Assembly (NCBI GenBank): GCA_014843695.1 | Contig: CM026387.1 | Location: forward strand, 64,479,708 to 64,543,707 | Direction: 5' to 3' | Length of the DNA: 64,000 nt | Origin: Archivesica marissinica | Lineage: Eukaryota > Mollusca > Bivalvia > Venerida > Vesicomyidae | Part shown: in pieces, positions 44,513 through 54,727 of the stretch | Layout: each line of letters begins with the position of its first letter | Position numbering within the stretch: the stretch's first letter is position 1 | The notes under the pieces: model-generated | What the model was told of the DNA's origin: nothing | Seen by the model: the letters and a program-made list of their open reading frames with translations, nothing else | The model's database searches: none | Made by a program: the position numbers and the translations under genes

Positions 44513-45347
44513 TCTGGTCAGTCATATAAATATATTTTAATACCGAGATCATTAATTGTGTTGTATTGAGTTTCTGATAACATCATGTCATTTTGCCAGA
44601 AGGAAATTAGTGAAAAATTCGACAGGCTGGAACCCAGGCTACATGAGATAGTGCAAGGTGATTCCTGCAGATCTTATGTATATTTCGATGCTTGTTGCCT
44701 AATGTATCGCCTGGTTGACTATTCTGATAATATTATTCCTACGCGCACCATGACCCCTTCGTATGCAAGACCACAGCCCAAAGGGCGTCTGGTCACGGGC
44801 GATTGATTGTATATGTGCTGGTTCATCGAAATTAGCAATAATAGAGGCCGGTTAAGCTAGCAAACGAATTGCCAAAGTTCAAGGTCATTGGTAAGGTTGG
44901 GGGGGGGGGCTTATTTACTGTGGGTGGTGTGTGAAATGTCATCGAATGCGTATGCAAAACTCCTCAAGCAAAGCCTGTGGCGGTTGAAAATAATATTATA
45001 ATGATAATTGCGATCGTTTTACGTATTTCTAATTTCTCAATGTTCAAGGTCAGATGATTGGAACGCCAGAGGAGGTAACTAGAGCCACATAGTGGCTAGG
45101 TGGAGACTTACTTTTGGTGTTCAATATTATTTTGATGGGTCGAACATTTCTGAAAACCTCACATATATTTTTCCAGATTTCAATTTCAAGGTTACTCTTA
45201 ATGGTGGGACTTGCTATGGGGCAAGGAACAACCCTTAGGAATCATAATATCTGCTGCTTGCACTTCTTGGAGGCGGCATTTCCGACACGGAAAAGTGACT
45301 GTTTGTGGGCGAGACAATATGATATTATCGTTAACTAAGTGTTTCAC
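44513..45347 (+). other. Two weak open frames, otherwise unrecognised
   Basis: A 73-codon ATG frame at 44585-44806 (starts MSFCQKEISEKFDRLEPRL) follows the foldback; no family recognised, no splice signals obvious. A G11 run lies at 44899-44909. A second frame at 45114-45338 includes MVGLAMGQGTTLRNHN. Either could be a decayed coding repeat. Confidence 0.25.
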
Positions 45348-45408
45348 TACACTCGCCCATATGATTCGTCGGTGGCGAGGGTAAATAACTCAAACACCAT
45401 CATCATCG
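45348..45408 (+). mobile_element. LINE B-type 3' terminus, solo fragment
   Basis: ACTCGCCCATATGATTCGTC, GGTGGCGAGGGTAAATAACT and CATCATCATC match 61412-61467, including the ATC-repeat end. Confidence 0.65.
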
Positions 45409-45643
45409 AGCTGCTATATATATCTATAGACATTTGCCATGTTGTTGCAAGTATGATACACCAACTATCTCCTTTGGGTATATCATATGGTGCCACGAAC
45501 GTAAGCCAATCCTATGCTAATGAACATCTGTCAATAAACAACACTCATTATAACCCTATCTCCAAGGCGCATATGTTCGATTGTCTTTCGGGGTTCAAAG
45601 TCGCACTAACAGCTTAGATCATATGGCGACTCTCTAGCTGTAT

Positions 45644-45796
45644 GTTTTACGTTTATTTATCGTCGCTACCAGTTGCCCATATGAGCGACTCCTCCTGGAT
45701 TGTTGGAAGATAGTGCAATGATACAGACAGATACGCGTTCCAGATACTACTCTTGTTCTTTTACGTGCACTGTGAAAAGCACAGACACGAGCCTCT
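45644..45796 (-). mobile_element. SINE-2 3' part fused to SINE-4
   Basis: Minus-strand SINE-2 tail and body (TTATCGTCGCTACCAGTTGC to AAGCACAGACACGAGCCTC). A 20-bp deletion (AAGAGATTAGTCATTTTAGA) is present. At 45796 it switches to SINE-4 in the same orientation. Confidence 0.8.
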
Positions 45797-45975
45797 CTAG
45801 CTAGTATAGGTGGAGGAAAGCACTGGGTGTGCCCCTTCCAGCAGTATTTTAGGAGGCACGAACAGACAAGCATGTAGATCGACCGACCTTTCACAGACCA
45901 GTTGGATAGCTACAGGGACGAAGGACAAGCGGTTTGAAGTCAACGACCGTAACCGCTCAACCACAGTAGCCTCGC
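45797..45975 (-). mobile_element. SINE-4 copy directly joined to SINE-2
   Basis: Own-strand reading: GGCTACTGTGGTTGAGCGGT, TACGGTCGTTGACTTCAAAC head, then AGGTCGGTCGATCTACATGC and CTTTCCTCCACCTATACTAG. It could be a template-switch chimera with the adjoining SINE-2, or a nested insertion. Confidence 0.72.
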
Positions 45976-46129
45976 TTAATTTGTCATTTTGATCACATTC
46001 CCTTTACTTGTTCCCGTGGGGTGCCTATTGATATCGTGCTAAGCTGTAATGAAATATAATGGAACTTTCGCTGTACAGTGGATTCTGCGTCCGCCTTATA
46101 ATAGGTGGATTGAGAGTTCGAATCCCACA

Positions 46130-46421
46130 AGTGTGTGTTTTACGTTTATTTATCGTCGCTACCGGTTGCCCATATGAGCGACGCCTCCTGAAGAGATTAG
46201 TAATTTTAGATTTTGGAGGATAGTGCAATGATACAGAGAGAGACCCATTCCAGAGTCTCCTCTGGTTCTTGTACGTGCACGGTGTAAAGCACCGACACGA
46301 GACCTCGGTTTAACGTCCTATCTGAAAGACTGTTAATTTTATTAGGGTCAGACGGGGGATCGAACCTGCGATCCCTGGATTACCAGTCCAGCGTGTTACC
46401 AATGGACTACAGATCCGTCTG
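46130..46421 (-). mobile_element. SINE-2 copy, full length
   Basis: Complete minus-strand copy, GTGTGTGTTTTACGTTTATT to GGACTACAGATCCGTCTG; the head matches the 21056 reference closely. Confidence 0.9.
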
Positions 46422-46494
46422 TATATCTCACAAGAACCACGATGGTGGAGTCATTAAGCACGATAGTTAACTGGCATCTCCTCGCATCTCCCCC

Positions 46495-46594
46495 TAGTGG
46501 TGAAGAATTCCATTTAGGAATGATGTATCTAGAGTGATTAAACTATTGTTGAAAGAACTTGTTTCACAATCGAGCTAAAATAATATTGTATAAA
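46495..46594 (+). mobile_element. SINE-1 3' fragment
   Basis: GAATTCCATTTAGGAATGAT, TCTAGAGTGATTAAACTA and CTTGTTTCACAATCGAGCTA; the head and body are missing. Confidence 0.65.
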
Positions 46595-46637
46595 TAATGG
46601 AATACAGCCAATCACTGGGAGTGTCTAATTCTTTCAT

Positions 46638-46735
46638 ATGAAGGTCGGTGGTTCTGCACAGAGGGCTGGCTGGTCCATGCCTGAAATGCTGCATGGATGG
46701 GCACCTGGGGTCTTCCTCTACCAATACATGCTGTA
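46638..46735 (+). mobile_element. SINE-4 fragment
   Basis: AAGGTCGGTGGTTCTGCACA and GGGCACCTGGGGTCTTCCTC match other plus copies. Confidence 0.6.
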
Positions 46736-46889
46736 ATGGGCTAGTTATTTCATATATCTTTCTTTTTTCCCATATATCCCGAATTTGGTCGGTTCTCGGT
46801 TAAAATGATCATCTCCGGGGAAAAGTAGTGTCATAATTGTCATTAGACCCCAAAACACACGCGCATTAACAATAGTCAGAAGTAATCCT

Positions 46890-47975
46890 TGTTCAAATAT
46901 TGATAACATTTATTTAGTTCTCTATGTATGCCCCTAAAGCCTTAGTCACAACTGCCCGTACGTTGTTCCGTACTTTTTTTCAAGGTCGCAGGCAGCTCGC
47001 AAAGTCCGCAGACAAGTTTCCAAAACTTGTCTGCGTCTAGTCCGCGATCGACAGCCCGTGAACAGCACGCAGGAAACACGTACTACCTCCGCAAGGGGAG
47101 AGCACGACAGGCGTGGGTTGGTGGCACGGCTCAAACCTTCCCGGTTGGGAAAAAACCGCGCGAACTACGTAGGCAGGACGCACGAAGCACGCACGTGTGA
47201 CTCACTCACCCCGTGCATGCCTCTTGCGTGACACGTGCGGTACGCACGGATGTCCAATCGCAGGGGAAAACGTTCATCTTGCGTCCGTAGTGCGTGTGTT
47301 GAAAGGGGCCCGTACGTTTCATGAAAACGTGCGACAAACGTGCGTTTGACTCACGTTTGCCTTGCGTCATTTGCAAGGAGCACGTACAAGTCGCACTTAC
47401 AACGCACGGCACACGCTTGAAAGATTTGTCCACTGACCCCGTGCATGCCGCACGTGGGTGGCAAGACATTATTGCTCCCCCCGTACGGTGCCCTTGCAAA
47501 TGCCACGAACCTGCCACGGCCATGAAAACCCGAAAAAACCGCAGAGAACGTGCGTCCCCCAAAAAACGTACGGTAGTTGTGACTGAGGCTTAAGTAAATT
47601 ATTAAATAAATGTGGTATGCTAATGACTAATTTTTTATGAATTAATTAATTCACAACATTTAGTTCGTACATTATTAAATAAATTTGGAATGCTGATAAC
47701 TTCGTATTTTTTATGAATTAATTAATTCATAATATTTAGTTCTATGTAGGCCTAGCTAATTTATTAAATAAATTTGGTATGCTAATGACTTATTATTTTT
47801 TATGAATGAATTAATTCACAACATTTAGTTCGTACATTATTAAATAAATTGGAATGCTAATAACTTCGTATTTTTTTATGAATTAATTAATTCATAATAT
47901 TTAGTTCTATGTAGGCCTAGGTAATTTATTAAATAAATTTGGTATGCTAATGACTTCGTATTTTTTTTATGACAT
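46890..47975. repeat. AT-rich tandem repeat, 82/164-bp units, interrupted by the MITE
   Basis: Units contain TTATTAAATAAATTTGGTAT, GCTAATGACTTCGTA, TTTTATGAATTAATTAATTC and ATATTTAGTTCTATGTAGGC. Two unit types alternate (ACATTTAGTTCGTACATTAT and ATATTTAGTTCTATGTAGGC), giving a 164-bp higher order. One partial unit (ATTTAGTTCTCTATGTATGC, about 46914-46933) lies left of the MITE, and the rest right of it, from 47594. Confidence 0.87.
46938..47590. mobile_element. GC-rich non-autonomous DNA transposon with TAA target duplication
   Basis: It starts AGCCTTAGTCACAACTGCCC and ends GTAGTTGTGACTGAGGCT, which are inverted repeats of about 25 bp (CCGTACGT and ACGTACGG continue them). TAA flanks both ends (46935-46937, 47591-47593). 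A 3-bp TWA duplication is the hallmark of PIF/Harbinger elements. The interior is unusually GC- and CpG-rich with many ACGTGCG-like words, in sharp contrast to the AT-rich surroundings. The short frames inside (up to 118 codons) lack a DDE transposase or Myb-like domain. It interrupts an AT-rich tandem repeat. Confidence 0.83.
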
Positions 47976-48227
47976 GCCAATTTTCTCTCTGTTTTCTTTA
48001 ACATTGTGGGACATCTGTGTATCTCGTCAGTAAGCTTACAAGTTTCAACATAAATATTATTATCTAAAAATAACTGTTTACAAACTTCGAGAAGATCTTA
48101 TTATGTTATTGTGTATTGTTGACACAGTCAACACACATTGTAAGCGATGTCATTTTTTCTATCATAAAAATGCAAATAGTTTGAAACTATTTAAAACTAA
48201 GCACCATACATGATACTATTAGTACAG

Positions 48228-48281
48228 TCAAACCTGTCCAAGAGATAACCTCAATAAAGAGGCAACCTGGCTTAAGAGGCC
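48228..48281 (+). mobile_element. Transposon-like terminus leading into the 30-bp array
   Basis: TACAGTCAAACCTGTCCAAG followed by AGATAACCTCAATAAAGAGG, CAACCTGG and CTTAAGAGGCC. CAGTCAAACCTGT is the same terminus, in the other orientation, as at 4809-4821. Confidence 0.6.
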
Positions 48282-49482
48282 AATTGATATGTATACTGGG
48301 GGATAACTAGCTATTGATATGCATACTGGGGGATAACTAGCTATTGATATGTATACTGGGGGATAACTAGCTATTGATATGCATACTGGGAGATAACTAG
48401 CTATTGATATGCATACTGGGAGATAACTAGCTATTGATATGTATACTGGGGGATAACTAGCTATTGATATGTATACTGGGGATAACTAGCTATTGATATG
48501 TATACTGGGGGGTAACTAGCTATTGATATGTATACTGGGAGATAACTAGCTATTGATATGTATACTGGGGGATAACTAGCTATTGATATGTATACTGGGG
48601 GATAACTAGCTATTGATATGTATAATGGGGGATAACTAGCTATTGATATGTATACTGATGGATAACTAGCTATTGATATGTATACTGGGGGATAACTAGC
48701 TATTGATATGTATAATGGGGGATAACTAGCTATTGGTATGAATACTGGGGAATAACTAACTATTGATATGTATACTGGGGGATAACTAGCTATTGATATG
48801 TATAATGGGGGATAACTAGCTATTGGTATGAATACTGGGGAATAACTAACTATTGATATGTATACTGGGGGATAACTAGCTATTGATATGTATACTGGGG
48901 GATAACTAGCTATTGATATGTATACTGGGGGGTAACTAGCTATTGATATGTATACTGGGGGATAACTAGCTATTGATATGTATACTGGGTGATAACTAGC
49001 TATTGATATGTATACTGGGGGATAACTAGCTATTGATATGTATACTGGGGGATAACTAGCTATTGATATGTATACTAGGGGATAACTAGCTATTGATATG
49101 TATACTGGGGGATAACTAGCTATTGATATGTATATTGGGGGGTAACTAGCTATTGATATGTATACTGGGAGATAACTAGCTATTGATATGTATACTGGTG
49201 GATAACTAGCTATTGATATGTATACTGGTGGATAACTAGCTATTGATATGTATACTGGGGGATAACTAGCTATTGATATGCATACTGGGGATAACTAGCT
49301 ATTGATATGTATACTGGGGGGTAACTAGCTATTGATATGTATACTGGGAGATAACTAGCTATTGATATGTATACTGGGGATAACTAGCTATTGATATGTA
49401 TACTGGGGGATAACTAGCTATTGATATGTATACTGGGGAATAACTAGCTATTGATATGTATACTGGGGGATAACTAGCTATT
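48282..49482. repeat. 30-bp minisatellite array, about 40 copies
   Basis: The unit is GATAACTAGCTATTGATATG then TATACTGGGG. Variants CATACTGGG, TATAATGGGG and a 120-bp block with GGTATGAATACTGGGGAATA that is itself duplicated (48721-48780 and 48821-48860) show segmental amplification. Stops in every unit, so no long frame. Confidence 0.95.
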
Positions 49483-49537
49483 AACTCCACAAATCTCAAC
49501 TTCTCATTGTTAAGATACTCCTTGAAAAGTTTCAACG

Positions 49538-49692
49538 TTATTTATTTTACAACGATTGCGAAGCATGTTCTAACAACTTATATTAATCACTCTCATTGGC
49601 GCGGATGGAAGCGTATATGTGGTCATCTCACATACTTCCCGATGCGAGGATCGAACCTGCGTTGCATTGATGAAAAGCGAGCGCGCTAACCA
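49538..49692 (-). mobile_element. SINE-3 copy with internal deletion
   Basis: TTTTACAACGATTGCGAAGC tail, GATGCGAGGATCGAACCTGC B-box inverse and GCGAGCGCGCTAACC head. The TCCGGTTTCC body segment is deleted. Confidence 0.8.
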
Positions 49693-51190
49693 GAAGATAA
49701 CCCTCAAAATCAACCGATTTCCAGAATGAAAGAACCAGTGTGGCGAACACGTGGTCCTCCAATGTTTGGTTGACGAGCCCCCAGTGGGTGTGGTGACCCA
49801 CACTTCAATTTATCTCTCACTATCTCAGTAGAGCTCCTGCCAGGGTCTAACCTATCATAGATCCACTGGATTTGTCTAAGGGTATTTGGTATTTTCTGTC
49901 TCACAATTATAACACAACACAGTGGTTTGTCTTTCTTCTATATATAATATATTTCTTCCGTATTTCTTATTTTCTGGTGCATATCTCATGCATATATTTC
50001 TGCTTAATTCATTTATTATTTTATTTAAGTCAGAAATTAGTCATTTATTGTTAATTGTCCTAGTCAGCTCTGTTAATCTCTTTAATCTGTAACTCCTCTC
50101 TTCATATAATCGTTTCAATGTTTCCGCTTCAATAACCTTCGTCTCACAATAGTAGATTATATTCACCGTAACTAAATATGTTCCTTATCTCGGCTGAATA
50201 ATCTTATAATTCGTATTTATTTTTAAATACGCAATTAACTTTTATAAGTTATCTTTCTCTTAATGTTGATATCTTTATCTATCATACAAACAATATTCTA
50301 TATTTTAATTTTGAGATAACGTAACTATCCATATCCAGGACGTCACCTATGTGTGTCTAATTTGATTCCCCCCCCCCCGAGGTTTATGAAGGTCTGCCCG
50401 CCCGGAGGCACTGTAAGTGAGCGTACAAAGTATGCTCACCTGTTGAGGCTTGACCCCGACGTGTATCCCTCACGTCTTAAAGATATATTTTGTAATACCA
50501 AAGGGATAAATGTTCATAAAAACAGCTGATTTTGGCGCTGTGTATTTAATGCCTAAAGTTTGTATAATTTAATTTCAAAGTATGACGGTTGCACTGATGA
50601 TTAATGAAACCAGTGTAATGTGCTTCCGTTGGTCCTACTCTTGTTTCGTTATGTTTATAGACGTGTATCCTGGGTTTCGACCGCATTATTGTGTTCTGTA
50701 GTCCGGGATCGATTCACTTCGAATTTCGAATCTTTGAAGTTCTAATAATCTAAAATTTACTTTTTTGTTACGTCTGAAAGTTTTATGTGCATTCGTACTG
50801 CCTGTTTTACTAAGAAATGGCCTTTAATGTATGAGCTAGATTATATGCCTCAGAAAGAACCACACGCCCATGCATTTAGGGTTCTTGGCGCGTGTTTTGT
50901 GTCATCCGATCAATATATGTTGAATATGCTTTCTTATCACATGTGTATTTGCATATGTGCAAACATGTCCTTCTTTATGTCAGGTGCTGTTAACAGTGGT
51001 ACTTGCCATGTATAAGTTAGTGTTTATACCATGCGATTCGTTTTAAAATGGCTTCCTATGTGTGATCGTCCAGATCCCAGATTAGATTGAACAGGTGTTA
51101 CATCTGTGCTGTGATATCTAGTACTGTGTATATTTTTAATGTATTATTTTATATATAATACTAGTATTTATGGTATTTTTGTTCTGTTTT
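49693..51190. other. About 1.5 kb without recognised genes
   Basis: AT-rich with a C10 run at 50371-50380 followed by GAGGTTTATGAAGGTCTGCC. It may include the far 3' part of LINE A, but no clear LINE end could be placed. The 60-77 codon frames here have no recognised domains. Confidence 0.35.
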
Positions 51191-52127
51191 TTGTTTGTTT
51201 TTCGTATTGTATATTGGTAGTATGTACATATATATATATTGTAAGAACACATACCCACTCACATTGATGCGTATGCACCTGTCTGTACATATATATACAT
51301 ACGCCTATATATGTTCTTACATTTATGTAATCATTTTTGGTGTTTTGTTTTTGTTTGTTTATTTAATCACCCGATATATTGGTAGTATGTACATATATAT
51401 ACAACAATAATTCTTACCCCCACCCCCACACACACACGCACGCACATGTCTGTATTTATACATATGCATACATATGTGTGCATACATAACTACATACACA
51501 TATAAATACACAAATATAGAATCACCCACATACACATAGCTATTGTCTATATATGACTACACCCATTCATCTATTCATACTGATATACACACGTGCATTG
51601 TAGTCGTGACTGGGGATTTATTAATGGCTACCGATTTGTTCTACGGTTATGTAATTTTCTCCGTACCCCTAGTCAGTTGCAAGAATCGGTCCATTTTTCT
51701 CCTGTGCGTTTGCCTTTGTTTTAACTATATCGCTCGCGGACTTTATAGCCTATTTAAAAGGACTTTCCTCTTTGATCTGGTTGTACTGCCGCCTAAGTCG
51801 GTCAGGTATCCCAGCATAGTAACCGATACATTATTTAGATATACCTATACGGGTTCATTGCCGTATACGCCAATGAATTAGGTTCACATACGTGTATGGT
51901 TCGTATGGTATAAAGCCAGTGGTTATTGGACCTGCTGCCTAAGCCAGTCAGGTACATGGTATCCACGGTTTATCCTGTTTATGTGCGCTTGTACGCCTAA
52001 GACGCGTTCTCAGGGCGGATATACATACGACAAACCATACACATAGGATTAACTGTTTTTTGTTTGTTTTGTATTTTTATTTTAACACTTACTTATGAGG
52101 TGGATTTCCAGATAGTTTTATGAGTTT
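51191..52127 (-). other. Probable 3' untranslated region of LINE A with two local duplications
   Basis: Lies directly downstream of the LINE A ORF on its strand. TATTGGTAGTATGTACATAT occurs at 51213 and 51379, the centre of a diverged direct duplication of about 165 bp. CTGCCGCCTAAGTCGGTCAG (51787) and CTGCTGCCTAAGCCAGTCAG (51932) mark a second one. A CA-rich run is at 51419-51440. Confidence 0.45.
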
Positions 52128-53346
52128 TTATAAGTTGTTTACGAGTCCTGTTTCTTTGATGTAGGTAAATAGGGTGTTCCTTATCTTATCTTCGAAAGGT
52201 GAGGGCGGATTAAGCAGTGTTTCTTTGTTAATTACTATTATACCTATGTTATACAACTCAGCTTCAAGTTTTTGTCTTTGTGTCTTGTGCTTACTACAAG
52301 TAAAGAATACATGTTCAAATGTTTCTAACTCGTTGCAATATGTGCACTTTTTGTTATCTATATATCTTTCAGCTTTTAATAGAGAATTGCCAAGTTTTAA
52401 TCTCGTGTATATTTGGTCCAAATTCACATTTGTGCTATATACTTTTAAACTTGGAGGTATTATAGGGTATATGTGTTTGTTGTGAAAATTTGAGCTATTG
52501 TACTCGGTCCATTGTTTTTGAAATTTGTTTTTAATTTTTGTGGTAATGAGACTGTATGCTTCTGTTACACTAAGATTTAGTGGAATGTGATCTCCATTGA
52601 TACTTGCTTCTCGTGCGCAGTAATCTGCATGCTCATTGCCACGGATGCCCACGTGACTGGGTATCCATACACATTTTACTGTTCCGCCGTTGTTTAGTAT
52701 ATTATTTGTTAGTAACAGTGTTTGATTTAGTGTTTCGGGGTGATTTTTTGATGTGCCTGTGTCTATGGATTGAAGTGAGCTTAGGCTATCACTGAATATT
52801 GCTACTCTTTTGAAATTTTGTTTGAGTGCCTCCTCGAGTGCTAGATTGATTGCAATTAATTCGCATGTGTAGATTGATATGTGGTCATTTAGCTTAACTC
52901 TTTTTGTAAAGTAATGTTTGTTGTTTTCGTCATACCCTACTACAGCCGCACCTGTAATTATTTTTTCTATATTTTTGCTTCCGTCAGTATAGAATTTTGT
53001 GTAATTACTATAGTTATCTTCGATGTGTGTTTGTGCTTTAAATAATTTGTTGGGAATGGGATCTGATCTTGAGATGTATTCCGTCAATTCAGTGTCAGGT
53101 TTTGACAGTTGAATATTTATTAGTTGTTCATAGTTTGGTGGCTGTATGTTGATTTGTTTTAATTCATATTCTTCTAATAATTTAAGAATAGTTTGCGAAT
53201 ATGGTAATTTGTGCGTTTTTTCGAATGTTTTATTGTAATTACTTTGATATATTGGTTCTAATTCTAACTTTTCGTTAATTGGCAGTTCTTTGCCTAGTCT
53301 ATTGCTTCGTGCCCAGTATTTAAGCATGTTCATTTCTCTACGTAAA
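52128..53346 (-). pseudogene. LINE A ORF2, C-terminal half: RNase H and zinc knuckle
   Basis: The open frame (about 401 residues from the ATG at 53333, open further to 53346) carries a complete RNase H domain: FYTDGSK (Asp117), YTCELIAI (Glu158), IFSDSLSSL (Asp182), then WIPSHVGIRGNEHAD (His227, Asp237). These are the expected catalytic D-E-D-H-D residues. After it comes RLKLGNSLLK and a CX2CX7HX4C zinc knuckle at Cys330, Cys333, His341, Cys346. This order, RT then RNase H then knuckle, is typical of the I superfamily of non-LTR retrotransposons. The frame begins exactly where the RT part at 61468-62706 stops (LRR/REMNMLKYWAR), and both are on the minus strand. It is therefore the downstream half of a single element split by the 8.1-kb insertion. 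No stop inside this half. Confidence 0.9.
53338..53346. repeat. Left copy of a 9-bp target-site duplication
   Basis: CTACGTAAA here equals 61468-61476. In LINE A frame it encodes the Leu-Arg-Arg of the interrupted ORF on both sides. It marks the 5' boundary of the LINE B insertion. Confidence 0.85.
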
Positions 53347-53747
53347 ATGAAGTAAAATATTTCCTAGATATCAACCCCCACATAAATATTATATGTATCC
53401 AGGAAACTAAGTTCAATGAACTTAAAACATGTAAAATTCCTGGATACCACACCGAACAAAAAAACTACCCGGCAACTCAGGGTATGCAAGCTAAAGGGGG
53501 GTTGATTACCTTTATTAAGCACGGCATAGATTACCAGACTCTTGTGGTAGACAATCCGAGGGATAAAAATGGGGATATTCAAATAGAGGTACAACTTTTC
53601 AAAATTCATTTGGCTGGATCTTCCTTCCACTTGGTTAACCTATACTCAAGAGGGTGTGATCTTGAGTCGTTAAATAAAATTAGCTCATCTTTTAGAACAA
53701 CTGATAAGCTAGGTGACTGTGTGATTACAGGGAGCAAGAAAATATAG
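53347..53747 (+). pseudogene. LINE B ORF2, truncated endonuclease, first part
   Basis: The insertion opens in frame with EVKYFLDINPHI, then IICIQETKFNEL, the QETK motif of APE-type LINE endonucleases, and continues IPGYHTEQKNYPA, GGLITFIKHGI and FHLVNLYSRG. It ends GDCVITGSKKI then a stop at 53745. In intact relatives the ITGDFN catalytic stretch should follow, so a deletion has removed it and shifted the frame. The start of ORF2 and all of ORF1 are missing: a 5'-truncated copy. Confidence 0.82.
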
Positions 53748-54727
53748 TCATTATGAATGATGGTACGGCAACTAGGCTAAATAAGGCAAATGGTTCAATG
53801 TCAGCAATTGACCTTACTATCACTAGCCCTAGGTTTGCAGCTATTTCGGCATGGGGCGTTTATCAGGATAATTTTGGCTCCGATCATTTTCCAATCATCT
53901 TAAGTATTGGACTAAATTACACAGAAAATGATACATCCATTCATGGGGGCAAATTTATCTATGACAAAGCAGATTGGCCCCTGTTTAAGGAAAATTGTAG
54001 GGAGATCACCCTTGATAGTGTCTACTCTGAGAGTGTGGATATCTTCTGTGATAATTTAACAGCAACATTTTTAGAACTAGGTGAGAAGTGTATACCTGTC
54101 TCCTCCGGCAGGGTGTCTAAACATAAAAAGGTCCCATGGTGGAATGACGAATGTTACAATGCGGTACAGGATAGAAAAAAGGCATTAAATCAATTAAAAA
54201 GAAATCCCTGCCAAACGAAACTTCACACACTACAAGAAGCTGAATTACAATCCAAAAAAGTACTTCTTGAAGCAAAAAATGAAAATTGGCAGGAATTCTG
54301 TGAATCAATTTCAACTCAAAAATGTACTGCAAAAATATTTTGGCAAAAAATTCACAGAATTAAAGGTATAGCTTCAAATCCTGTACCATTATTAAAATAC
54401 AAAAAAGATTTGGCAATAGGTCCCCTTGAAAAGGCTAATTTCCTGGTAAAACACTACCAACAGGTCTCCAGTGATTCAAATATGTCACCAGACACTATAA
54501 AATTTCAACAAACTTTTGAATCACAAAATCAAAATGTAATAAATGAGCCGGGGGAAAATGATATTCCTTTAAATCTTCCATTTTCATTGTTCGAGTTTAA
54601 ATCTTGCATTAGTGACAGACGTGATTCTGCGGCGGGACTAGATAGAATGTCCTATCTTCTATTTAGGCACATGCCGGATTCAGCCCTTGAACTATGGCTG
54701 AAGCTTTTCAACGAGAATATGGAGTAG
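53741..54727 (+). pseudogene. LINE B ORF2, endonuclease end and linker to RT
   Basis: NIVIMNDGTATRLNKANG, SAIDLTITSP and GSDHFPIILSI are the last endonuclease motifs (S-A-I-D-L-T and S-D-H). Then comes the usual linker (KVPWWNDECYNAVQDRKKA) and the first RT block RRDSAAGLDRMSYLLF. The frame ends LFNENMEstop at 54725. The next frame up reads IWSSGVYPMAWKD, so one extra base near 54715 (the A of GAGAATATGG) causes the stop. Confidence 0.85.

Noticed and set aside
47206..47593. Basic, Arg/Lys-rich frames of 90-118 codons
   Set aside because: They lie wholly inside the GC-rich MITE and lack transposase motifs; GC-rich DNA gives long chance frames.
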